From positions 33,385 through 97,384 of the forward strand of contig CAJTXO010000016.1 of assembly GCA_910583555.1 (NCBI GenBank): a stretch of DNA of 64,000 nt, in the 5' to 3' direction. The position numbers and the translations under genes are program-made. Of the stretch, positions 36,681-44,398 are shown piece by piece. How positions within the stretch are numbered: position 1 is the stretch's first letter; each line of letters starts with the position of its first letter. Source of the stretch: an uncultured Eubacterium sp. (GTDB lineage: Bacteria; Bacillota; Clostridia; Lachnospirales; Lachnospiraceae). The notes below the pieces were generated by a model, which saw nothing but the letters and a program-made list of their open reading frames with translations, was not told the DNA's origin and did not search any database.

Positions 36681-36736
36681 AAAGGGTGCCGCACCTTTGA
36701 TCGTACCCGGTCAAAGATGCAGCACCCTTTTTAAAG
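36681..36736. terminator. Terminator after mecA, shared with the DUF1858 gene
   Basis: Stem AAAGGGTGC...GCACCCTTT with an inner CTTTGA/TCAAAG pairing and T runs on both sides. It lies between the convergent mecA and DUF1858 genes. Confidence 0.9.
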
Positions 36737-36746
36737 CGTCAAAAAC

Positions 36747-36953
36747 TTACGATGCTTTTGCAGCCAGATATTCGTTTATTTTAGATACCAATTCATCACA
36801 ATCCATACCGTGGACCATCGCCGCTTCTTCCAGGCTCTCTGCCTGCGATGCGGGACACCCGACACAGTGCATGCCTGATGCCATCAAAATGGCCGCAACC
36901 GTCTGATCTTTGGCAAGTATTTCACCTATGAGCATGTCCTTCGTTACTTCCAT
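36747..36953 (-). CDS. DUF1858 protein (putative redox disulfide domain)
   Basis: A 68-aa protein, [20 protein letters not shown], then [20 protein letters not shown] with a CxxC motif (CVGC). This matches the short DUF1858 family, proteins often near hybrid cluster proteins and thought to act in disulfide or metal chemistry. A perfect promoter precedes it. Its neighbour across the divergent gap is a 2[4Fe-4S] ferredoxin, so a shared redox role is possible. Confidence 0.85.
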   Translation of the reverse strand: MEVTKDMLIGEILAKDQTVAAILMASGMHCVGCPASQAESLEEAAMVHGMDCDELVSKINEYLAAKAS

Positions 36954-36978
36954 TGTTTTGCACCCTCCTTTCTATTCG

Positions 36979-37007
36979 ATTATATTCACTGTTTCCCAAA
37001 TTGTCAA
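36979..37007 (-). promoter_or_regulatory. Consensus promoter of the DUF1858 gene
   Basis: On the minus strand: -35 TTGACA (complement of 37002-37007), a 17-bp spacer, -10 TATAAT (complement of 36979-36984), 26 bp before the start codon. Confidence 0.85.
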
Positions 37008-37110
37008 GCCACAATCCGATTATGTGCAAATATTTTCCTGAATATACTTGTATTTTTTTTTACTTTGTATTAAAATGGATAGTATCTAAGAGAAAAAGGA
37101 GGATACGATC

Positions 37111-37278
37111 ATGGCATACAAAATTACAGATGCTTGCATCAGTTGTGGTTCATGTGCTGCTGATTGCCCAGCTGGAGCTATTTCTGAGGGAGACGCACAT
37201 TTTGAAATTGATGCAGACGCTTGCTTGGACTGTGGCGCATGTGCTTCTACATGCCCTACAGGTGCAATTGAAAACTAA
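37111..37278 (+). CDS. 2[4Fe-4S] ferredoxin
   Basis: A 55-aa clostridial-type ferredoxin, MAYKITDACISCGSCAADCP, with a second cluster motif CLDCGACASTCP. The eight cysteines are in the two C-x2-C-x2-C-x3-CP patterns that bind two low-potential [4Fe-4S] clusters. It is an electron carrier for enzymes such as pyruvate:ferredoxin oxidoreductase and hydrogenase. AAGGAGG lies about 9 nt before the ATG, so it is likely well translated. It is a single-gene unit with its own terminator and a likely promoter (TTGTAT, 17 bp, TAAAAT near 37050-37080). Confidence 0.97.
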   Translation: MAYKITDACISCGSCAADCPAGAISEGDAHFEIDADACLDCGACASTCPTGAIEN

Positions 37279-37302
37279 TGTGGGAGAATTTCCCTGTAAG
37301 CT

Positions 37303-37342
37303 GAAAAACTGCGGAGGCGCTCATGCACTTCCGCAGTTTTTC
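37303..37342. terminator. Terminator between the ferredoxin gene and pgi
   Basis: A 13-bp stem (GAAAAACTGCGGA, 37303-37315, with 37330-37342) with A and T runs on either side. It serves the ferredoxin gene and, on the other strand, pgi. Confidence 0.9.
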
Positions 37343-37372
37343 ATACACATTTTTTATCTTTACGTCTCCCGT

Positions 37373-38722
37373 TTAAAGACGCTTCATCAGTTCCTCACGC
37401 TGCTTTTCATATCCCGGTTTTCCGAGAAGCGCGAACATATTTTTCTTGTAACTCTCCACACCAGGCTGGTTAAATGGATTCACTCCCAGTATATATCCGC
37501 TGACTCCGCAGGCAAACTCAAAGAAATAGAACAACTCGCCAAGACAGAATTCGTTCTGTTCCGGAACACGGATCACGAGATTCGGAACATTTCCATCGGT
37601 GTGGGCCAGCTGCGTTCCCTTCATCGCGTTCTTATTCACAAAATCAAGCGTCTTTCCGGCTAGATAATTCAATCCGTCCAGATCCACCGCTTCTTCTTTC
37701 AGCGTAATATCAAGCGAAGGACTCTCAAGCTCCATCACTGTCTCATACATGATACGCGAACCGTCCTGGATAAACTGCCCCATCGAATGAAGATCTGTCG
37801 TAAGATCCACACTGGCCGGAAAGATCCCCTTCTGGTCTTTTCCTTCACTCTCTCCATAGAGTTGTTTCCACCACTCGCCTACATAATGGAAAAACGGCTC
37901 ATAATTCGCCAGTACCTCAACCATCTTGCCTTTTCTGTGCAGCGCGTTTCGAACCGCGGCGTACATCACGGAATCATTTTGCATGGCCGGTGTCTCCAGA
38001 CAAAGCTTCCTCATGCTCTGCGCGCCTTCCATCAACTGATCCAGATTGGCGCCGCTGACAGCGATTGGCAGAAGTCCCACTGCCGTGAGCACGGAAAATC
38101 TTCCTCCCACGTCATCCGGAACGACAAATGTCTCATATCCTTCTTCCGAAGCGAGGTTCTTTAATGCCCCCTTCTCCTTATCCGTCGTAGCGTAAATCCT
38201 CTTCGCAGCCTCTTCTTTTCCATATTTGTTTTCCATCATTTCCTTAAATACGCGGAACGCGATGGCCGGCTCCGTCGTCGTGCCGGATTTACTTATAATA
38301 TTTACCGAAAAATCCCGGTCTCCGATCGTCTGGATCAACTGGGACAAATACGTACCGCTTATACTGTTTCCGGCATAATAGATCTCTGGCGTCTTGCGCA
38401 CAGACTTATCCACGCTATTATAAAATCCGTGACGGAGAAACTCGATCGCCGCCCTTGCCCCCAAATATGAACCGCCAATACCGATCACCACTAATACGTC
38501 CGAATCCGACTGGATCTTCTCTGCCGCTTTCTTAATCCTGGCAAACTCTTCTTTATCGTAGTCAACAGGAAGATCGATCCACCCCAGAAAGTCATTTCCC
38601 GCACCGTTTTTACTTAACAGCGTATCCTTCGCCGTTTCCACGATACTTTCCATCAGCTTGATCTCATCGTCACCGACAAATTTCTTCGCCAGCGAATAAT
38701 CAAATGTTACGTGCTTACTCAT
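37373..38722 (-). CDS. pgi: Glucose-6-phosphate isomerase
   Basis: A 449-aa cytosolic enzyme interconverting glucose-6-phosphate and fructose-6-phosphate. Visible are the sugar-phosphate site [34 protein letters not shown], the family signature [16 protein letters not shown] and the C-terminal [22 protein letters not shown] region. The start MSKHVTFDY is chosen because AAGGA lies 8 nt upstream; MAM two codons earlier is also possible. The length equals that of Bacillus Pgi. Confidence 0.97.
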   Translation of the reverse strand: MSKHVTFDYSLAKKFVGDDEIKLMESIVETAKDTLLSKNGAGNDFLGWIDLPVDYDKEEFARIKKAAEKIQSDSDVLVVIGIGGSYLGARAAIEFLRHGFYNSVDKSVRKTPEIYYAGNSISGTYLSQLIQTIGDRDFSVNIISKSGTTTEPAIAFRVFKEMMENKYGKEEAAKRIYATTDKEKGALKNLASEEGYETFVVPDDVGGRFSVLTAVGLLPIAVSGANLDQLMEGAQSMRKLCLETPAMQNDSVMYAAVRNALHRKGKMVEVLANYEPFFHYVGEWWKQLYGESEGKDQKGIFPASVDLTTDLHSMGQFIQDGSRIMYETVMELESPSLDITLKEEAVDLDGLNYLAGKTLDFVNKNAMKGTQLAHTDGNVPNLVIRVPEQNEFCLGELFYFFEFACGVSGYILGVNPFNQPGVESYKKNMFALLGKPGYEKQREELMKRL

Positions 38723-38819
38723 AGCCATATCCTTTCCTTTCGCATTTATTTTAGTCACTACTTCTTGTTATATTATACCAAACAGGCCCCTAAAACTCAA
38801 GACGCAATGAACACAAAAT

Positions 38820-39491
38820 CTACACAATATACTCTTTTAGCACCTCTTCAATGATCGCTTCTTCTTCCTCGGTAAACTGGATCGCCATCGCTGGCTCTTC
38901 CGTCTGTTTCATAGAAAGCAGTTCATCGAGCTGCGCCCGCTCCTCATCAAAATATTCCCGATGGTATTCCTGCATCTCCTCGCTCCGGAACACCCTGTTT
39001 TCCAGCCGCGGCTTGTACACATTTTCCAGGTAATCCAATATTTCTACCATCAGCAGTCGCCGTTTTAACCGGGTATTCAAAAGCATATCCTCCAGCAGGA
39101 GCAGACCGCAGACCGTAATGCCAGCCAAAAGCGATCCGAGCGCAGAACTCCGGTTTTCAACAGTCACCGCTATGTACAGGTTCGTAACGACACTGGCAAG
39201 CAGCGTAATACCAAACAGCGCGTCTCCCATGATCTCCCATGTGTACAGATGAATGCCCGCGCTTTTAAAAGAATTCAAATACTTGTCCACAAAAATCTCC
39301 ACATTTTCCACACCCATCTTCAACTGATAACAGGCTTCGAACTTTTTCATCAGCATCTTCATAAGCGGGTGTTCGGATTTTCCCATCTGACCTGCTTCGC
39401 GGATCAGTTTGCGGTACATCCGGTTCACCGACAGCTTGATGAGCGCGCAGATCGCGCCAAGTGCCAATATCACATATAATGAATCTCTCAT
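38820..39491 (-). CDS. Unknown 223-aa membrane protein
   Basis: Starts MRDSLYVILALGAICALIKL, the first membrane segment, with GGAGGG upstream. A soluble part with basic residues follows, then two more membrane segments (IMGDALFGITLLASVVTNLY and GSLLAGITVCGLLLLEDMLL, about residues 87-135). The C-terminal 80 residues are very acidic and soluble (EEEEAIIEEVLKEYIV). I do not recognise a family. It lies between pgi and murG, transcribed with neither at close spacing, and its upstream region carries phased ACGACA motifs. Confidence 0.7.
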   Translation of the reverse strand: MRDSLYVILALGAICALIKLSVNRMYRKLIREAGQMGKSEHPLMKMLMKKFEACYQLKMGVENVEIFVDKYLNSFKSAGIHLYTWEIMGDALFGITLLASVVTNLYIAVTVENRSSALGSLLAGITVCGLLLLEDMLLNTRLKRRLLMVEILDYLENVYKPRLENRVFRSEEMQEYHREYFDEERAQLDELLSMKQTEEPAMAIQFTEEEEAIIEEVLKEYIV

Positions 39492-39562
39492 ACTATCCCT
39501 CCATTTTTTCACACGCGGCGCCGACGCACCGCATAAATCACTGAATCTTCCTGTTTAAGTTC

Positions 39563-39658
39563 AGTATAACAAATTTCGGGACATGCTGTATAGACGAGTG
39601 GATCAGAATGTGACATTTTCGTACGACAAAAAACGACATGTATGTTCCTTTTACGACA
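39563..39658 (-). promoter_or_regulatory. Promoter region of the 223-aa membrane protein with phased motifs
   Basis: On the minus strand a -10 TATACT (complement of 39563-39568) follows CGTCTATACAGCA (complement of 39584-39596), almost identical to CGTCTATACAACA in the third repeat at 35640-35659. ACGACA occurs on the plus strand at 39623, 39633 and 39653, offsets of 10 and 20 bp. The -35 is unclear. Control by the same regulator as the 35.6-kb promoter is possible. Confidence 0.4.
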
Positions 39659-40715
39659 CTATTTCATCTATAATGTCTGCCACCCTGCTAACAGCATTGT
39701 GCTGGTCACTGTCCTGCATCGCGCTGATATACGTATTTTTATTGCTGTATACTTCTTTTACCGCCTGCAGAAGCCGCTCACTCGTAAGATCCTCTTCGCG
39801 GATCACATAACTAAATCCCTGTTTTTCAAAGGACTCCGCATTCAGGATCTGGTCGCCCCTGCTCGCCTCCAGCGAGAGCGGGATCAGTATATTCGGCTTA
39901 TGGAGCGCCAGCAGCTCGCAGATCGCGTTTGCTCCGGCCCTTGAGATCACAATATCCGCCGCATCCAGAAGGTCGCACAATTCCTTCTGGATGTACTCAA
40001 ACTGTACATACCCTTTCGTATCACGCAGACTTTCATCGAGCTTATCCTTGCCGCACAAATGAATGACCTGATACCTCTCGAGAAGCTGGGGAAGTATGTC
40101 CCTGACCGCCTCATTGACACGAACGGAACCGAGGCTTCCGCCGATCACGAGGATAACCGGTTTCCCCGCGTCGAAACCGCAAAAATCCAACCCCTTCAGG
40201 CGATTTCCCGAAAATAGTTCTTTCCGGATCGGAGAACCGGTGAGATGTGCCTTTTCTTTTGGCAAATGGGAAAGCGTCTCCGGGAAATTCGCGCAGATCG
40301 CTTTCGCGGACGGAATGCATAGTTTATTGGCCAGTCCCGGCGACAGATCCGACTCGTGGAGCACGCACGGTACTTTTCTGCGTTTTGCCGCCAAAACGAC
40401 CGGCACCGTTACAAAACCACCCTTCGAAAAGATCACATCCGGCTTGATCTTTTTAATGATCTTCGCTGCCTCCGCATATCCTTTTATGATCCTGGCCGGA
40501 TCGGTAAAATTCTTAATATCAAAATAACGTCTGAGTTTTCCTGACGATATGCCATAATAAGGTATATCAAAATCAGCCATCAGCTTTGTCTCAATACCAT
40601 CTTTCGAGCCAATGTAATAAATCTCATAATCCCGTTTCTGCAGTTCCGGTATCAACGCGATATTGGGCGTAACGTGCCCCGCCGTTCCCCCACCTGTAAG
40701 AATGATCTTTTTCAA
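39651..40715 (-). CDS. murG: UDP-GlcNAc:lipid I N-acetylglucosaminyltransferase
   Basis: A 354-aa peripheral membrane glycosyltransferase that makes lipid II in peptidoglycan synthesis. The N-terminal motif is KKIILTGGGTAGHVTPNIAL and the C-terminal domain has VIGGSLGSVRVNEAV and DIVISRAGANAICELLALHK, which bind the nucleotide sugar. The start is a TTG at 40715 with GGGGGG about 7 nt upstream; the longer reading starting 16 codons earlier overlaps hinT. It is transcribed with hinT (13-nt gap). The usual dcw cluster neighbours are not here, so murG stands outside that cluster. Confidence 0.93.
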   Translation of the reverse strand: MKKIILTGGGTAGHVTPNIALIPELQKRDYEIYYIGSKDGIETKLMADFDIPYYGISSGKLRRYFDIKNFTDPARIIKGYAEAAKIIKKIKPDVIFSKGGFVTVPVVLAAKRRKVPCVLHESDLSPGLANKLCIPSAKAICANFPETLSHLPKEKAHLTGSPIRKELFSGNRLKGLDFCGFDAGKPVILVIGGSLGSVRVNEAVRDILPQLLERYQVIHLCGKDKLDESLRDTKGYVQFEYIQKELCDLLDAADIVISRAGANAICELLALHKPNILIPLSLEASRGDQILNAESFEKQGFSYVIREEDLTSERLLQAVKEVYSNKNTYISAMQDSDQHNAVSRVADIIDEIVS

Positions 40716-40728
40716 TGCCGTCCCCCCA

Positions 40729-41139
40729 TTACAAATTTTTTCTGATCTCTTCTGCCACTTCATTCAGATCCGGCGTCTCACCCGGCTTCCACATAATATT
40801 TACGCCGTCACCGTAGTATCTCGGCACTACATGTACATGCAGATGGAATACGGTCTGCCCGGCCGCCTCCCCATTATTTTGGAGCACATTTACTCCGTCG
40901 CATCCGTATGTCTTCTTTAAGGCAGTTGCAATTTTCTTCGCGATCGGGAACACTTTCGCCGCTTCTTCATCCTCGAGTTCAAAAATATCCGCCGCGTGTT
41001 TTTTCGGTACAATGATCACATGTCCTCTCGCCGCGGGGTTGACATCCAGTATCGCCTTGAAATCATCGTCCTCATAAACTGCGGTAGACGGGATTTCTCC
41101 CGCTATGATCTTACAAAATACACATTGTTCTTCTGCCAT
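40729..41139 (-). CDS. hinT: HIT-family nucleotide hydrolase
   Basis: A 136-aa histidine-triad protein with CVFCKIIAGEIPSTAVYEDD near the N-terminus and the catalytic HLHVHVVPRYYG triad. HinT-type enzymes hydrolyse adenosine phosphoramidates and related AMP conjugates. The start MAEEQCVFC has AAGGAG about 9 nt upstream, preferred over the ATG seven codons earlier. Its stop lies 13 nt before the murG start, so the two form an operon. Length and motifs are standard. Confidence 0.93.
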   Translation of the reverse strand: MAEEQCVFCKIIAGEIPSTAVYEDDDFKAILDVNPAARGHVIIVPKKHAADIFELEDEEAAKVFPIAKKIATALKKTYGCDGVNVLQNNGEAAGQTVFHLHVHVVPRYYGDGVNIMWKPGETPDLNEVAEEIRKNL

Positions 41140-41174
41140 TTTCTTCTTCTCCTTTTCCATTCTTTATTTTTTAC

Positions 41175-41227
41175 TCTCAAACGCCTGGCGCCCATAACCC
41201 AGTCTCAAGCGCCTGGCGACCATAACC
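41175..41227. repeat. 25-bp direct repeat between hinT and the flavoprotein gene
   Basis: TCTCAAACGCCTGGCGCCC... (41175-41199) is repeated at 41203-41227 with two changes. The second copy ends at the stop codon of the flavoprotein gene. It could be a duplicated intergenic tail and has no clear function. Confidence 0.6.
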
Positions 41228-42210
41228 TAAAACCGGAATATGGCGTCAAAATTGCGCAGCACCTTAAAATTCCCCTGAGCGGAAAGATCACCCGACATAA
41301 ACGCGTTTTGGAACGGCTTCTTCCCGGACAGGATCTGCTGAAACACTTCGCTTTTGAGTTTCGCTGTCACATCGGGCGCCCCCGTACTGCCAAAATAGCA
41401 GTTCAATTTTTCGCCGTCGACCTGAATGACGAGGCTCCGGCTCTCATCCGTGATCTCGATCTGGAATACCGCCTTCATGTCGTCAATCGGTACAAAATGC
41501 TCTTTCAGCGCCGAAATATATTTTTCTGTTTCATCTTCTCCCCCCAGCATACCTTTGAACAGGGTGGCAAGTTCTTCGATATCCTCCTTCTGTTTCTTCA
41601 CATAGTGGTCGTTCGAAACATACGCGGACAACTGCTCGCTTTCCTGCGGCGTCAGCGAAAGCGTACTGCTGCGGAGAACCGTTTTTTTCACCTGAAGGCT
41701 GCTATTCGGAAAGGCAATAGATTTTTTCGACATGGCACGATAAAAATTCTCTGCGCACTTTTCGATCATCATATTGTATGCCGCATTTGTCTCAAACTCG
41801 ACGTGATTTTCTACATATGCGCAAATTCCCTCGCAGGGTACGCCGCCCAGCATCTCCCAGGCCTTAATGAGAGTATGCAGCGCCTCCCGCTCTCCATATG
41901 TAGTTGCCATCACGACAGGAAACATATAAATGTTCTGGATCGTTTCCTTATCCCCATAAAGCCAGCACGCGTCCAAAAACTGCTGCAGATAGCCTCCAAT
42001 GCCGAGCCATTCAACGGAAGCCGCCAGAATGACTCCCTCGGCCTCTTTTAGCGTCTTGGGCAGAACCGAGATGCCTGCCTTATCCTCGTACAGATTATAT
42101 CGTTCCACACTTACATGAAGTTCATCCAAAACCTGCGTAACTTTATCAATCGTATACAAGGTAGGATCGTCGATCAACCCCCTCCCGCCATAATAAACAT
42201 TCACTCTCAT
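41227..42210 (-). CDS. NAD(P)H-dependent FMN reductase-like protein with SCP2 domain
   Basis: A 327-aa protein. The N-terminal half has the flavodoxin-like fold of NADPH-dependent FMN reductases: MRVNVYYGGRGLIDDPTLYT and then GVILAASVEWLGIGGYLQQF, with the phosphate loop weaker than usual. The C-terminal third (from about residue 235) looks like an SCP2 sterol-carrier domain: FQIEITDESRSLVIQVDGEK followed by TAKLKSEVFQQILSGKKPFQ and AFMSGDLSAQGNFKVL. SCP2 domains bind lipids. The 4-nt overlap (42207-42210) with the rhomboid gene indicates co-translation. Confidence 0.8.
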   Translation of the reverse strand: MRVNVYYGGRGLIDDPTLYTIDKVTQVLDELHVSVERYNLYEDKAGISVLPKTLKEAEGVILAASVEWLGIGGYLQQFLDACWLYGDKETIQNIYMFPVVMATTYGEREALHTLIKAWEMLGGVPCEGICAYVENHVEFETNAAYNMMIEKCAENFYRAMSKKSIAFPNSSLQVKKTVLRSSTLSLTPQESEQLSAYVSNDHYVKKQKEDIEELATLFKGMLGGEDETEKYISALKEHFVPIDDMKAVFQIEITDESRSLVIQVDGEKLNCYFGSTGAPDVTAKLKSEVFQQILSGKKPFQNAFMSGDLSAQGNFKVLRNFDAIFRF

Positions 42211-42833
42211 TCTGTCCTCTGCCCCTTTCTATCTTGGTAAATACTTTTTATTACGCACATGACCGCACAGATCACCATCCCGCTTACAAACCCTCCTGCA
42301 TGCGCAGCCCCGTCAATACCCGGATCCCGAAATCCCGTATAAAGGCTTAGTGCCAGATACAGCGCAAATCTCGGGATATCTCCCCGCAGGTTTCTTTTCC
42401 TGTTCACCACGAGAAGTACCATCAAAGCCCCCATCAGTCCAAAAACCGCTCCCGACGCCCCGCAGGAAACCACTTCCTGTCCTGTGCGCACATTGAAGTA
42501 AAAAGAAACGATACTGGATATAACGCCGGTTCCCAGATAAATAAAACAAAACCACACTTTTCCGATCGCCTGCTCAAGCGAATAGCCGAGAACCAAAAGC
42601 GAAATCATATTATTCATTAAATGTTCCATTCCAAAATGAAGGAACATGCAGCTGACCAGGCGGTAATATTCCTGATCCTCCAACAGGGACGGTTCATACA
42701 TCGCCCCCATATGTATCATATGGCTGCTGTCCAAACTCGAACCATAAATCTCCGTCACTATATATGCCAGTATGTTCAAAGCCGCCAGGATAACTGTGAT
42801 TACAGGTATCGCCGCCCTTTCCTGCTTTTCCAC
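42207..42833 (-). CDS. Rhomboid-family intramembrane serine protease
   Basis: A 208-aa membrane protease with about six membrane segments. The catalytic serine is in CGASGAVFGLMGAL and the catalytic His in DGAAHAGGFVSGMV. The HFGMEHLMNNMISLLVLG segment with the conserved HN-like region is also seen. I prefer a GTG start at 42833 because AAAGGGAAG lies 9 nt upstream; the ATG at 42863 has no good site. The substrate is unknown. Its stop overlaps the start of the flavoprotein gene, so they are co-expressed. Confidence 0.9.
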   Translation of the reverse strand: MEKQERAAIPVITVILAALNILAYIVTEIYGSSLDSSHMIHMGAMYEPSLLEDQEYYRLVSCMFLHFGMEHLMNNMISLLVLGYSLEQAIGKVWFCFIYLGTGVISSIVSFYFNVRTGQEVVSCGASGAVFGLMGALMVLLVVNRKRNLRGDIPRFALYLALSLYTGFRDPGIDGAAHAGGFVSGMVICAVMCVIKSIYQDRKGQRTE

Positions 42834-42976
42834 GACTATACACTTCCCTTTTATTTCCAGCATTCAGGGCGTACTTGCCCGCACTGGTAAAATATGATAG
42901 TATTGTAGCATATATTATCGTATCCGTCCACAGCTTATCTTTCTGCGGAACATGATTTTTGAAAATGAGGCCCATT

Positions 42977-44398
42977 ATGAACATAACCATTCACGCAACA
43001 CCTGACAACGAAAAAACAATTTTGGATCTGGCAGAAGAGCAGGGTATTTCACTTCCCTGCAATTGCCATGGCGCAAACGCCTGCGGCGGCCGCCAGTATG
43101 ATTTCCCGTGCGGGATGGTTCCCCGCCACAATATCTCGGTATCCATCCCCGACCAAAAAAAACTTACTGGTATCACCCTCACATCTGCCCTGGATAAAAC
43201 AATTCGGCCAGACACGCTGCTGATCGACCTCGGCACCACAACGGTCTCGATGGTGTTCTACCACTCTGCCGCCGGAACCGTATTCCATTGTACAACATTC
43301 GAAAATCCTCAAAGAGAATATGGCGCGGATGTGATCAGCCGCATAAAATATGATGTGGAGTTTCACAATGATTATACACTAAAGGAAAAAATTTGCGGTA
43401 AAATCATAAAACAATATTATATTTTCACCTCATCTCATCCGGATATTTCAATCCGCACCTGCCTGATCGGGGGAAATACAACGATGATCCATTTACTTCT
43501 CGGACTGCCGCTGGACGGTATGACCGGCAGTCCTTTTACGCCGCACCCGTTTGATGATTTTTATTTTTCATATCATAATACTGACATTTATATCCTTCCC
43601 TGGCTGTCTGCCTTTATCGGCGGGGACATCGCTGCCGGACTGCTCTCACTGGACTTTGACAAGCGAACGGATACGTGCCTGCTCGCCGACCTCGGCACAA
43701 ATGGTGAACTCGCGCTGCTGCGCGACGGGCGCATCCTGACAGCCAGCACCGCCGCGGGTCCGGCATTTGAAGGCGGCGGTCTCTCCTGCGGCTGTCCCGC
43801 CGTCGCCGGCGCGATCGCCGATCTCACATGGAATCCGATCATGCCAAAACTACAGACGATCGAAAACAAACTTCCGACCGGCATTTGCGGGAGCGGCGCC
43901 ATCAGTATGCTATCCGAACTTATCACGCACGGCTACCTTCTGCCATCCGGTATGTTAGCTGATACATTCCCTGCTAACGGACTTTTGGTAAGCAAAACCG
44001 CCTCCTCCGGGAACATTGTTTTCACACGGGAAGATGTGCGGCAGATGCAGCTAGCCACCGCCGCCATCGGCGCCGGTATCGATGCGCTGTGCCGACAAGC
44101 CGGCATCTCGGCGGATCAGATCCGATGCCTCTATTTAGCCGGCGGGTTCGGATACCATATCCAGATCCAAAAAGCCGCGCGCACCGGTCTTTTTTCAGAT
44201 ATAGACACCTCCCGCATCACGTCTGTCGGAAACAGTTGTCTGAATGGCCTGGCTGAACTCTCTTCCTGTCCCGCGGCATTACCAGAACGGATCGGGAGGT
44301 TAAAAGAAAAATGTCAGGAACTGATCCTCGCGGATGATGAATACTTTCAGAAACAGTACATCCTGCATATGACTTATGAACCTGTTTCCACCCGGTAA
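42977..44398 (+). CDS. RACo-like ASKHA ATPase with N-terminal 2Fe-2S domain (DUF4445)
   Basis: A 473-aa protein. The N-terminal part resembles a plant-type 2Fe-2S ferredoxin domain: LPCNCHGANACGGRQYDFPC holds the cysteine loop. The rest is the ASKHA ATPase domain: LLIDLGTTTVSMVFYHSAAG, LIGGNTTMIHLLLGLPLDGM, LADLGTNGELAL and CLYLAGGFGYHIQI. RACo proteins reactivate corrinoid proteins by ATP-driven reduction. No corrinoid protein, methyltransferase partner or cobalamin gene lies nearby, so its partner is elsewhere. The start MNITIHA (GAGG upstream) is preferred over the ATG six codons earlier. Its 3' end overlaps the convergent FHA gene by 25 bp. Confidence 0.85.
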   Translation: MNITIHATPDNEKTILDLAEEQGISLPCNCHGANACGGRQYDFPCGMVPRHNISVSIPDQKKLTGITLTSALDKTIRPDTLLIDLGTTTVSMVFYHSAAGTVFHCTTFENPQREYGADVISRIKYDVEFHNDYTLKEKICGKIIKQYYIFTSSHPDISIRTCLIGGNTTMIHLLLGLPLDGMTGSPFTPHPFDDFYFSYHNTDIYILPWLSAFIGGDIAAGLLSLDFDKRTDTCLLADLGTNGELALLRDGRILTASTAAGPAFEGGGLSCGCPAVAGAIADLTWNPIMPKLQTIENKLPTGICGSGAISMLSELITHGYLLPSGMLADTFPANGLLVSKTASSGNIVFTREDVRQMQLATAAIGAGIDALCRQAGISADQIRCLYLAGGFGYHIQIQKAARTGLFSDIDTSRITSVGNSCLNGLAELSSCPAALPERIGRLKEKCQELILADDEYFQKQYILHMTYEPVSTR

